From Gammaproteobacteria bacterium (GTDB taxonomy: Bacteria > Pseudomonadota > Gammaproteobacteria > DSM-16500), in NCBI GenBank assembly GCA_013816845.1, contig JACDDU010000003.1, forward strand, positions 186,001 to 250,000: a DNA stretch of 64,000 nt, read 5' to 3'. How positions within the stretch are numbered: position 1 is the first letter of the stretch; every line of letters starts with the position of its first letter. A program made the translations under genes and the position numbers. The notes beneath the pieces are model-generated. The model did no database searches, was not told the DNA's origin, and saw only the letters and a list, made by a program, of their open reading frames with translations. Shown one piece after another: positions 37,365 to 45,443 of this stretch.

Positions 37365-38483
37365 CTAATGACCCATTCTTCTTGCTGTATTTGACGCTTG
37401 GCCAAAGGCACTTGCAGCTATCTGTTCGTCTGAAATAAGTTTTTCATTGTCGATGTCTCGACACTTCTTAGCAGAATTTCCAAAGAAAGAAGAGGTGTTA
37501 TTGCTGAATTTACTAGGTACTGCCTCTGTTAACAATTGTAATTCTGCTAGCTGAATCTCGAGTATTAATCTTTCTAAGCCAGCGCCAAAACCATAAGCTG
37601 AGTCAAAGCCACCTAAACCACCGAATCCTAATCCGATCCCATCGATATCCATATCATCATTACTTTGTAGTAAATCAAAAACGCTTCTGTTATCGCTATT
37701 GGTTTTTACAGCGGTGTAACTTTGCTTAATATTGTTAGTGATGGTGTTTATTGATGGTTCAACAGCACTAATGATATTTAAAAACTGATTTAAAGCTGCT
37801 TCATTTGGGATGTCGATTTTATGAAATCCACAGTCTTTGTAGATAAAATCTGGTTTAGTAAAACCATTTGCGACTAAAGGATCAATAACTGCATCGTATT
37901 GTGATTTTTGTAAATTCAAAAAAATACAAATATCACCACTGTAATAACCCAGCAATTTCAATTTTTTTATTTTTGCATCTGGTAAGGTGCTTGTATAAGT
38001 TTCACAGCGATTTAACTCGGCGCCATAAGAATAAGTATTGGCAAAAGAACCACTTTTATTCCAGCCTGGTATCGTGGGCTCTTCTTTAGAGTATGGTTTA
38101 ACGCTTACAATAATTTCTGGTGCAATCGTATTGATTGAAGGTTCAATAGCACCCAAAGTTTGTAGAAAAGAAGTTAAAAAATTAATATTAGGTACGTTGA
38201 TTCTATAAATACCAAGGGATTTATCATTAAAATCAGGGGCTAAATACCCTTTATTCACCAATTCATTTGTGATTGTATCAAACTGCGGCTTTTTGGTTTT
38301 GAATGCGATAATAATATCGCCATCGCGGTGGCCGACAACTTTGAGTTGTTTAATTTTAGAATCCGGATTCGTTGTATCATACACTACTTGTTGATTTTTA
38401 TAGCTTACATCAGCAAAGTCACCTTTCTTTTGCCATAAAATTTCATTGTTCTCATCTGTAACGTTTATTTTTCTATTTAGCAT
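37365..38483 (-). CDS. Protein with a tandem ~105-residue internal repeat
   Basis: I do not recognise the family. Residues ~16-120 and ~140-248 are copies of the same unit: WQKKGDFAD versus WNKSGSFAN, KIKQLKVVGHRDGDI versus KIKKLKLLGYYSGDI, and a shared end (GAIEPSINTI versus SAVEPSINTI). Each unit alternates beta strands with amphipathic helices. Residues ~283-306 are glycine-rich (GIGLGFGGLGGFDSAYGFGAG), followed by a helical tail. There is no signal peptide. The ATG at 38483 has GAGGG before it. A low-GC island location and an orphan duplicated domain make an effector or structural role possible. Confidence 0.7.
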   Translation of the reverse strand: MLNRKINVTDENNEILWQKKGDFADVSYKNQQVVYDTTNPDSKIKQLKVVGHRDGDIIIAFKTKKPQFDTITNELVNKGYLAPDFNDKSLGIYRINVPNINFLTSFLQTLGAIEPSINTIAPEIIVSVKPYSKEEPTIPGWNKSGSFANTYSYGAELNRCETYTSTLPDAKIKKLKLLGYYSGDICIFLNLQKSQYDAVIDPLVANGFTKPDFIYKDCGFHKIDIPNEAALNQFLNIISAVEPSINTITNNIKQSYTAVKTNSDNRSVFDLLQSNDDMDIDGIGLGFGGLGGFDSAYGFGAGLERLILEIQLAELQLLTEAVPSKFSNNTSSFFGNSAKKCRDIDNEKLISDEQIAASAFGQASNTARRMGH

Positions 38484-38621
38484 TCAATAGCCCTCGATTT
38501 TCTAACACTCCAGATTGTAAAAGTTTAACTAATTACATAAATGTAGTTATTTTTGCTAGGAGCAAAATATATTTATACCCGTTAAATTGCAACTCTCTTT
38601 CTTTTTTATCTGTGTGTCATT

Positions 38622-38929
38622 TCAAAATAGAAATGTCCGTTTGAGGTATGGCCGGAAATGCTCTTATGTATTTAAGATGACGTGGAGAAAAATTATTCAT
38701 TTCAAGTAATTGTTCGCGCAAGTCAAAAGCTAGGCGATCAATAATTTTTACCCCTCATCCTCGATCTTGTTGTTTTCAAAAATGCCTTGCCCTATACCCA
38801 AGCATGATCATTCCTATGTTGCTAGCTATAATGATACGCAGACGTTCAGCCTCACATTTGCTTAAGTTCAGTTAGCCAATCAGAATAACCTTCTAGTAAT
38901 GCAGCTTTAGGCGGAGCAATAGGAAGCAT
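38622..38929 (-). pseudogene. Remnant of a YhcG/DUF1016-type nuclease gene
   Basis: On the minus strand an ATG at 38927-38929 begins MLPIAPPKAALLEGYSDWLT and ELKQ, like the start of DUF1016 (YhcG) proteins. After broken frames the same strand reads KIIDRLAFDLREQLLEMNNF, then SPRHLKYIRAFPA, which is the diagnostic block of the DUF1016 N-terminal domain (IDRLxxDLRxxFPxMxGFSxRNLKYMRxF). The C-terminal PDDEXK nuclease domain is missing. At least two frame changes and stops occur, so it is not functional. Confidence 0.72.
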
Positions 38930-39012
38930 CACAGTACGATCAACTACAGGGTATAGTCTCAGTTATAGCCAAATAAGTTGTTACTTTAAATTCTAAAGTT
39001 AAATTATTCTTA

Positions 39013-39768
39013 TTAATAACTAACCCAAACGTTAGGTTCGATGTATGTTCCTTGATTATTCATGAAATCAATTTCTATTGGGACTAGTGCATTTTTAATA
39101 ATATAAGATCCATCATCTGGAAAGCACAATCCTGTCCATTGTTCCCATTGGCTTATCGTAGCAGTAATAAAAGCAGAGCGATGACAAACATTTAAAATAT
39201 TAGCACCAACGGAGATATGAGTTCTTAACCAAGGATCAAAGATAAGACCTGCCTTATTTTTCCATTTAATATATTTATCAATAGAAATTAAAGGATATAA
39301 ACATTTTAAACTTGGCCTGACAGGTACAATTAGAGAAGTATATTTTTTGCTATGTTTGATTTGATTAAGATACTGAAGAAGAATTTTACTTATTCCCCGA
39401 TTACGGTATTTATCGCTAACTGTAATTGATATAGCACATAAAATATTTGCTAAATTAACGTCATAATTTTCATCAAGAACTGTATTAATGACCCAACTCA
39501 CTCCGTCATTGGAAAGATCAATTAACGATTTGTTCCCTATAATAGGAAGCGAATTTGCTATAGCAATAAGTTCATTGTTCTTATCTAATAAGCTTACTTG
39601 GAAGTCGGGATATAATTTATAAATTTTAAAAATAATGTCATCAGCGAGACGAATGAAGTCAGGCCAAACTCTTTTTCGTAATGCAATAATATTTTTAATT
39701 AAGTTTAATTGTTCAATACCATTAACAATATTGTACTCAGCGTGTCGATCTATAATTGCATCATTCAT
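39013..39768 (-). CDS. GNAT-family acyltransferase next to a diiron protein
   Basis: Protein of 251 residues with a GNAT core: LCAISITVSDKYRNRGISKI near 110-130 contains the acyl-CoA binding RxxGxS loop (R122, G125, S127). The N-terminal half (LRKRVWPDFIRLADDIIF, LYPDFQVSLLDKNNELIAIA) and the end (IEPNVWVSY) are conserved-looking. It is longer than simple acetyltransferases. Its start overlaps the diiron gene's stop (ATGA), a tight two-gene operon. The substrate is unknown; acyl transfer to a small amino compound is my inference. Confidence 0.75.
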   Translation of the reverse strand: MNDAIIDRHAEYNIVNGIEQLNLIKNIIALRKRVWPDFIRLADDIIFKIYKLYPDFQVSLLDKNNELIAIANSLPIIGNKSLIDLSNDGVSWVINTVLDENYDVNLANILCAISITVSDKYRNRGISKILLQYLNQIKHSKKYTSLIVPVRPSLKCLYPLISIDKYIKWKNKAGLIFDPWLRTHISVGANILNVCHRSAFITATISQWEQWTGLCFPDDGSYIIKNALVPIEIDFMNNQGTYIEPNVWVSY

Positions 39769-40478
39769 TTTAAAGTTTCTGCATGCTTAAGTAATGCATC
39801 CCACCAAATTGTCATCGAATTGATAGCTTGATTGGCTCCTAAAGAAATTTCTCGTTTCTTAATAAAAAGACCACTAAGTGCTTCGTGCGACATGTAATAA
39901 TTTTCTTTCGCAATATCAACAAACATACCGAGGCCATCTTTATGACCTTGTTCTACACCATTCAAATGCATATCATGAAATGCTTTCAATTTCGATTTTT
40001 CCCAAAGGTGTTTTCTTCGCTTAATAACTTCGTTTGAAATATCGTGAAACACTTCATGTTCAAATATTGCGGCTGTCTCAGTTGCGTACATAGCCCCAAG
40101 TGTATAGGAAGGACAATTAGAAATTAAGTGTGAAATAGTTTCAAAAAATGCAGTCGTTGGAGTAAATTCAGTGCGTTTATCTACATCCGTTCCAATTTCA
40201 AATAGTGCTTTTTTATAGATCGCGGCATGATTTTTTTCTTCATTAAAATTTCGTAGCAACTCGTCAGAAACGCCTTTCTCGTTAAATTGCTTTGTTGTGT
40301 TAACTGCGGTTAGTAAAAAACTAGTATTTCTAAAAGAAAATTGATAATGCTCCATCATCAGCCATTCTAAAGCTTCCTCGGAGAATAAGCTTAGATTTCT
40401 TAATTGATTTTTTACATTAGATGTAAACTGATAATTGGTATTATCAATTTGGTTCGATAAAGTAATTTCGGTATTCAT
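39765..40478 (-). CDS. Haem-oxygenase-like (TenA/PqqC fold) putative diiron protein
   Basis: All-helical protein of 237 residues. The spacing of possible metal ligands fits the haem-oxygenase-like diiron oxidase superfamily: E81-K-N-H84 (ExxH) on one helix, E134 and E140 on the next (YATETAAIFEHE), and H168/H171, E176 and H179 in FHDMHLNGVEQGHKDG. Relatives such as UndA, BesC and CADD cleave or oxidise small substrates with O2. The ATG is preceded by GCGAGG, itself part of a CCTCGCGAGG palindrome (40484-40493). It heads an operon with the GNAT gene. The reaction cannot be read from sequence. Confidence 0.75.
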   Translation of the reverse strand: MNTEITLSNQIDNTNYQFTSNVKNQLRNLSLFSEEALEWLMMEHYQFSFRNTSFLLTAVNTTKQFNEKGVSDELLRNFNEEKNHAAIYKKALFEIGTDVDKRTEFTPTTAFFETISHLISNCPSYTLGAMYATETAAIFEHEVFHDISNEVIKRRKHLWEKSKLKAFHDMHLNGVEQGHKDGLGMFVDIAKENYYMSHEALSGLFIKKREISLGANQAINSMTIWWDALLKHAETLK

Positions 40479-40495
40479 AAAAGCCTCGCGAGGGG

Positions 40496-40924
40496 TTAAA
40501 ATATTTGATTGGAATTTGCAAATTTTTCGGGAATATCTTGAGCTGTATCCCAGTGCTCAACACTTTTTCCGTTTTCTAATTTAAATAAATAGGGCGCGAC
40601 TATAAGTATCTGGCTCTCAAATTGACTGCACATGCAGGATAACATTATCCCCTTCTGCGAATACCCGCTTCATTTCACTATGAGCATTAGGATATTTGTC
40701 ACGTAGGAGCTGATAAAAGCCCTTAATACTCAGAGCCATCAGCTGCTGTTGGATTATGTTTGTGTATACCTTGGAACCAGATATAACGAGGTAGCTTCAA
40801 AATCTTTTTGGTTGATAGTCTTGTCATAAACTTCAATGACCTGTTGTTTATTTTTTTCCAATTGAAAATCTCTCAATGCATAAGAATTTTTAATTAAAAA
40901 TATGAGTGCAAAAGTAGTAAACAT
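40496..40924 (-). pseudogene. Remnant of an exported SnoaL-like (NTF2 fold) protein
   Basis: Minus-strand reading from an ATG at 40922-40924 gives a signal-like start (MFTTFALIFLIKNSYALRDF), then LEKNKQQVIEVYDKTINQKD and ATSLYLVPRYTQ. Frames then change to GFYQLLRDKYPNAHSEMKRV and FAEGDNVILHVQS, and then to FKLENGKSVEHWDTAQDIPE, ending KFANSNQIF. This is the SnoaL-like nuclear-transport-factor-2 family (typical end ENGKIVEHWDVIQ). At least two frameshifts and several stops break it. It lies just upstream of the diiron gene on the same strand. Confidence 0.75.
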
Positions 40925-41282
40925 TGATATAGTTTTTTTAAATAATCATTTTCAACAATTTAAGTGTCACGCTCAAATTTTGCATCATTCTGCAAGGGTT
41001 ATAAATATACATAGCCAGCTATGTAATAGTCAATCATTTTTAGGTGTGTTTTATTTATGGTTTTAAAAATTGATGAACATACTGATATAATCATTGGTAT
41101 AGATCATGTAGGAATTTTTCCGGCCATTATTACCCCCCCTTTTTTTAATGAATTAATACTACTTCTTTTGAGGTTTAGCTAGAAAATTTCACGCTCTACC
41201 ATCACTGGTGGATGTCTAGAGGTACTCGGGCACTAGACTAAAACTAGTCCCTGGTCCCCCGGTTTATACCCCCTCGGAAAGA
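40925..41282. other. AT-rich stretch without a gene
   Basis: 358 bases with no supported gene. A short GGTGGAT/ATCACC-type repeat and the ACTAG/CTAGT pair near 41233-41248 are the only local structures I see. Confidence 0.4.
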
Positions 41283-41420
41283 ATCATTTTTAAAGTACGG
41301 GATCCCGAATGCGGGGAGACGACAATTTGGCTTGCACAAAAAGGTTTGAATAGTTTGGCAAAGCTTCGATCATTAACCTTAAAAAAAGTGATTTGCCACC
41401 GAAGTTTTAAGGTTGGATAA
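41283..41420 (+). pseudogene. 3' fragment of a second methyltransferase copy
   Basis: The frame from 41283 reads IIFKVRDPECGETTIWLAQK, closely matching the end of the intact methyltransferase at 35140-35751 (LVHKVRDPECGDATAWVAQK): same KVRDPECG core, then T, W and AQK in register. The frame then runs on to a TAA at 41418. Nothing upstream matches the rest of the protein, so only the tail survives. Confidence 0.65.
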
Positions 41421-41422
41421 AT

Positions 41423-41614
41423 TCAACTTTGGTTGTGCTGCAATTGTTGGTATTGATAATAGGGTTTGATATAAATATTAAAATATTGCCCCGCAGAGGG
41501 TGCGCTAAGAAGTTTATCATAAATATTTTTAGGCACATTAAGGTATTCATATTCATCATGATCAATAAAGCGGATATACAATGAACTGCCGCAGTATACG
41601 CTAGCGGAGATCAC
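41423..41614 (-). CDS. KTSC-domain protein or fragment
   Basis: 63 residues starting at a GTG (41614). SSLYIRFIDHDEYEYLNVP and KNIYDKLLSAPSAGQYFNIY are a good match to the small KTSC domain, named after the C-terminus of lysyl-tRNA synthetases (pattern YxYxxVPxxVYxxLLxAPSxGxYFN). The frame stays open upstream of the GTG and reads KWIRLQSSV, which also fits the domain start, but no upstream start codon exists in that frame. It is either a GTG-initiated small protein or the remainder of a longer gene. Function of free KTSC proteins is unknown. Confidence 0.6.
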   Translation of the reverse strand: MISASVYCGSSLYIRFIDHDEYEYLNVPKNIYDKLLSAPSAGQYFNIYIKPYYQYQQLQHNQS

Positions 41615-41616
41615 TG

Positions 41617-41865
41617 ATGACTGAAGTCGAATCCACTTAAGTATTCGAAAAAACCCTCTCCAAATTAAACGAAATGACTTGGGGAAAAGATAATCTGGGT
41701 CTTAGTCATATTATATATCAGGTGCTATCTCCAAAGGCGGCGCATTATGTTGCACATTAACTGGTCATCACCATAGAAAATGGCATTGCTGGATTTGAAA
41801 ATATAGTGCAAGAAGCATTAAGCGGCCTTGCAGGTAGAATACAAGAAGAGACATTCCGACAGTGA
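41617..41865 (+). pseudogene. Short ORF remnant with two in-frame stops
   Basis: A single frame beginning ATG at 41617 reads VFEKTLSKLNEMTWGKDNLG, SHIIYQVLSPKAAHYVAH, then after a stop ENGIAGFENIVQEALSGLAG and RIQEETFRQ, broken only by TAA at codons 8 and 48. The composition looks coding. I do not recognise a family. Confidence 0.35.
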
Positions 41866-42095
41866 TTAGTCATTTATTCTAAGGTAATCCGGTTATTTAA
41901 CATTGAAGCTCAACTGTTTACTTAGAAAAAACTTCTCCCAAAAAATTGGATATACTTGCATAACGCATTCAATGAAGCCTATCAATAATTGTTGACGTGC
42001 TTGGGCTACAAATCTAACTGAGATTTATTTAGGCTTGCTGTTAAAACTATCGCAGGCGATAATTCTAGAACTCTAAAATAGGCCCATTTCACCTA

Positions 42096-42782
42096 ATGAC
42101 CCATAAATTAATAGTTTTTGATATTGATGGGACATTAACAAAGACTAATGATATTGACTCACTGCTATTTGAAAAGTCAATTTTAGAGGTTCTTCCAATT
42201 CATTCCTTGGATACCAACTGGGCAAATTATAAGTATTCAACCGATGCTGGCATCCTTGCTGAGATTACTCAATCGACATTGAACCGTAACCCACATACTT
42301 CCGAAGTTGTATCGATAAAGACTAAATTCTTTTCTTACCTCGCAAGTGCTTTTGCTAACCATCCTTCCCATTGTCTACCCATCCATGGAGCTAAGGAGAT
42401 TTTTCAAAGGCTTTCACGACTTGGCTGGGATATTGCAATAGCTACGGGTGGGTGGAAAACATCGGCACTTTTGAAATTACGATCAGCTCAAATACCTTAT
42501 CAAGCAATCCCCATAGCACACAGCGATGATCATGTGGAGAGGAGGCGTATTATCTCTCTGGCCATTGAAAGGTCCCAAAAACATTATAATAAGCCCTGTT
42601 TCAAAAAAATAATTTATGTAGGAGATAGACTTTGGGATGAGCGTGCTGCAATGGATCTTGGAATTGATTTTCTCGGGATTGGCGATGATCTAGGGAGTCT
42701 AGGTAATAGGGATTTTTTCCATATTTCTGATTATGCAGATGCGAGACTAGAAGATCATTTACGAAGTCTGACTCATAGCTGA
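42096..42782 (+). CDS. HAD-family hydrolase, phosphoglycolate-phosphatase-like
   Basis: Protein of 228 residues with the HAD motifs: I in LIVFDIDGTLTKT (nucleophile Asp9, acid Asp11), II in IAIATGGWKTS (near 113-123), a basic residue in HVERRRIIS, and IV in IIYVGDRLWDERAAMDLG (near 174-191). A helical cap lies between ~15 and 95. The GGWKTSALLKLR form is like small phosphatases near PGPase/PhnX. The substrate is unknown. It stands alone on the plus strand, 230 bases after the degraded zone. Confidence 0.82.
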   Translation: MTHKLIVFDIDGTLTKTNDIDSLLFEKSILEVLPIHSLDTNWANYKYSTDAGILAEITQSTLNRNPHTSEVVSIKTKFFSYLASAFANHPSHCLPIHGAKEIFQRLSRLGWDIAIATGGWKTSALLKLRSAQIPYQAIPIAHSDDHVERRRIISLAIERSQKHYNKPCFKKIIYVGDRLWDERAAMDLGIDFLGIGDDLGSLGNRDFFHISDYADARLEDHLRSLTHS

Positions 42783-42925
42783 TTTTTTGCGACTCATTTT
42801 ACACAGATATTTTTTTATCCTTTGTTGCAATAGCAGCAGTTGAATCCACTCCTTCCTATTTCCCTCACCCGTTGATTATATTACTATCATCGCATTTCGA
42901 CCGTATTTTAAAGGGAAGTTTTGTT

Positions 42926-44233
42926 TTGAATTGTAATTATGAAGAGCTCGATCCTGCAGGCATCACGATTGGCATAGCGGCTTTCTTTTTAGCATTATTC
43001 TATGCTTACTACTTATTACAAAAATTTAAATTGAACTTCAAGTCGATCGGTCTGATTTTATTACTGAGTGCATTGGGCCATTTTGTTGGGGCTTATGCAC
43101 TTTTTGAATTCGCGGTTAGAAATGGTGCGGATTCTTGTTTTTATTTTGCCAATGCCACGATGAAAAACCAAGGCGTGGGTTATTGGTTTGCATTTATGGT
43201 TTTAGGGTATGCAAGAGAATATTTATTAGGTGACTCCTTTTTAGGGGCTTTTTTAATATCAGGCGCTATTGGTTTAGTTGCCTCAACTTACCTCGTCGTT
43301 ATTTATAAAATCTTGCTCGACAAAATTTCTGGTTTCAAGCCTTTTTACAAAATAGATCCACAACAATTAATTTATCCCGCATTTTTATTAATGTGTTGGC
43401 CTTCTTATTTATTCTGGAGCGCAGGGATCATTAAGGACAATTTCGCCTTTTTAGCAATTACGATGACATTGTTTGTTATTGTCCGTGGCAGTTTAGGATT
43501 CTCCAATTTGATAACATTAGCTGTTGCTTCAGTTTTAGGATTTGTGGTCAGGCCTTATCTTTTCATTATTTTTGGTGTATCAGGATTTCTTTATCTCTTA
43601 GCAGGAAGCAAGATTAAAATACAATATAAGTTGGGAATATTGGGTACGCTATGCATGCTTTTTTCAATGCTAACACCACTTTTGAGCAGCTATGCAGAAA
43701 TGGTGCATTTTAATGGCATTACTACTATAAAAAATATTGGTGAATATGCTGTTCGTCAACAAGGCTACATGGCAATTGGTTCTAGCATTCCTGTTCCTAC
43801 GTCCAACCCGTATTTAATGTTTTTGTTTATTCCTTATTTAGTGTTTGCCAACTTACTTTTACCCTTGGGAATAGGTGCAAGAAATTTTATTGGCATTGTA
43901 AGTTCAATTGAAAATGTCTACCTTTTGTGGTGGATACTCTATTTTATTAAACATAGAGCTTACTGGCGAGATTTATCTAGCCGCATTAGAATAACAAAAT
44001 TTTTAATGATTTATTTCTTATTCGGCATGATGTGTCTCAGTATTATGTGTACTAATCTCGGCCTTGCGATGCGCGAAAAAATTATGTACGCCCCCGCTTT
44101 ATTAATTTGTATGTTCTTATGCTATGCGTATCGACGGATGGTTTTGCTTGAGCATCACTTTACCACGCAAGAAATAGAGCAGTCGCCTCAACCGCTAGAA
44201 CCACTTTCTGGGGCTTTAACCAGTAAACAATAA
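42926..44233 (+). CDS. Polytopic membrane protein of unknown function
   Basis: Very hydrophobic protein of about 435 residues with some 10-11 membrane segments and a short polar tail (TTQEIEQSPQPLEPLSGALT). Conserved-looking parts are the loop WPSYLFWSAGIIKDNFAFLA near 170 and IVRGSLGFSNLI, which recall O-antigen/polysaccharide polymerase or flippase-like proteins, but no family is certain. I choose TTG at 42926 because AAAGGGAA lies 10 bases upstream; the TTG at 42872 has no ribosome site and no ATG is near. It converges with the methyltransferase-like operon. Confidence 0.65.
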   Translation: MNCNYEELDPAGITIGIAAFFLALFYAYYLLQKFKLNFKSIGLILLLSALGHFVGAYALFEFAVRNGADSCFYFANATMKNQGVGYWFAFMVLGYAREYLLGDSFLGAFLISGAIGLVASTYLVVIYKILLDKISGFKPFYKIDPQQLIYPAFLLMCWPSYLFWSAGIIKDNFAFLAITMTLFVIVRGSLGFSNLITLAVASVLGFVVRPYLFIIFGVSGFLYLLAGSKIKIQYKLGILGTLCMLFSMLTPLLSSYAEMVHFNGITTIKNIGEYAVRQQGYMAIGSSIPVPTSNPYLMFLFIPYLVFANLLLPLGIGARNFIGIVSSIENVYLLWWILYFIKHRAYWRDLSSRIRITKFLMIYFLFGMMCLSIMCTNLGLAMREKIMYAPALLICMFLCYAYRRMVLLEHHFTTQEIEQSPQPLEPLSGALTSKQ

Positions 44234-44411
44234 AATTATTTTTGTTGGGATCAGGATTAGCAGGGGCTGGACTAAAAAACCTCCGGCTATGCACATCTCA
44301 GCTGTCCCAGTTTTGACGAGAACATCATAAAAAATTACGAATGGACATTAACATTATTTGGCGAATGCTCATGGGGAAAGCTGTAACTTTCAAAAATTGG
44401 ACTTGGCCATT

Positions 44412-45440
44412 TCATTTTATCGCAGTAATCATATGTTTTTCCCCCGCAGAATAAGTAACTTGTATATGCTGAAAACCAATATTTTGTAACCAAATGCCAT
44501 ATTCTGTTGCGCTTCGATGCGTGCCATGCATTTCTAATAGCATGGTTATATTTAACATAGCTGTTAAATAAGGGCCTGATTTATCATCTTCAAAAAATTT
44601 TTCTAAAATGACAATAATGCCATTAGGGGGTAAATGATCGTAGACTTTTTGTAGAAGTGAAACACATCTACTTTCTGGCCAATCTGATAAAAGATATCCA
44701 ATTGAATAGACATCCCCTAGGGGTAAAGAATCTGTAAAAATATTGCCTGGATAAAATGTGCCTCGCGATTGACAATGATGTTCTGTCAGCTTCTTTTCTG
44801 CAGCATTTCGAACATGCGGGTAATCCATGATTACAGCCGTTAAATCAGGATTTTTATGCAGAGCGGCGATAGCAAATGATCCATTTGCACCGCCTAAATC
44901 AACCAATTTTTTGCAACCTTTAAATGTAAATTGATGGCATAAATCAACAGAATCGTTATACCCGGAAGCCCACATGGTGGATAAAAAATCTGTGGTGGAT
45001 TGTTCATTTTCATAAATATGATCGATATAAACTGCATCAAGATTGCTCTGGGTTATAGCTTCTTTACCTATTTTTTCCCATTGGGGTTGATTAGTTTTGA
45101 CAGCTGGTAATAAAAAATCAAAAATTTTATAACTCGTTTTGAAGTAATGGGTAAATTTCCCACCACAATAATGGTCACTGCTACGAGATAAAAAAGGGAT
45201 CCAAATTGCGTTCACATTGTAGTAAGGACCCTCTTTTTCTAACAACTTGATGCAGTGTGCACCAATTAATAATCGTTCTAAGGAAGAAAGGGGCAAGCCC
45301 ATGCGCTGACTTAATTGCTCAAGTGTGGCTGGGCCTTCAGTGATTAAGTCATCAAATAGTTTTAATTCGTCGCAGACAAAGAGTATCTGGCTTTCTACAA
45401 AACCAAACATCATTTTTTCGAGCAGGATGGGCATTTTCAT
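44412..45440 (-). CDS. Methyltransferase of the O-methyltransferase (family 2) fold
   Basis: 342 residues. The N-terminal winged-helix dimerisation region (LCDELKLFDDL-like, PATLEQLSQRMGLPLSSLER) and the C-terminal SAM domain (KLVDLGGANGSFAIAAL near 180) fit the hydroxyindole/caffeate O-methyltransferase family. The catalytic His-Asp pair usually found in L-H-D-W is L-S-D-W (YLLSDWPESRC), so the standard general base is missing. It is the third gene of the cupin / VOC-PLP / methyltransferase operon, 3 bases after the fusion. The substrate is unknown; C- or N-methylation is possible. Confidence 0.8.
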   Translation of the reverse strand: MKMPILLEKMMFGFVESQILFVCDELKLFDDLITEGPATLEQLSQRMGLPLSSLERLLIGAHCIKLLEKEGPYYNVNAIWIPFLSRSSDHYCGGKFTHYFKTSYKIFDFLLPAVKTNQPQWEKIGKEAITQSNLDAVYIDHIYENEQSTTDFLSTMWASGYNDSVDLCHQFTFKGCKKLVDLGGANGSFAIAALHKNPDLTAVIMDYPHVRNAAEKKLTEHHCQSRGTFYPGNIFTDSLPLGDVYSIGYLLSDWPESRCVSLLQKVYDHLPPNGIIVILEKFFEDDKSGPYLTAMLNITMLLEMHGTHRSATEYGIWLQNIGFQHIQVTYSAGEKHMITAIK

Positions 45441-45443
45441 TGG

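Noticed and set aside
41200-41280. Hairpin-rich stretch that looked like a tRNA remnant
   Set aside because: No acceptor stem or T loop can be formed; the stems are short and do not fit a tRNA layout.
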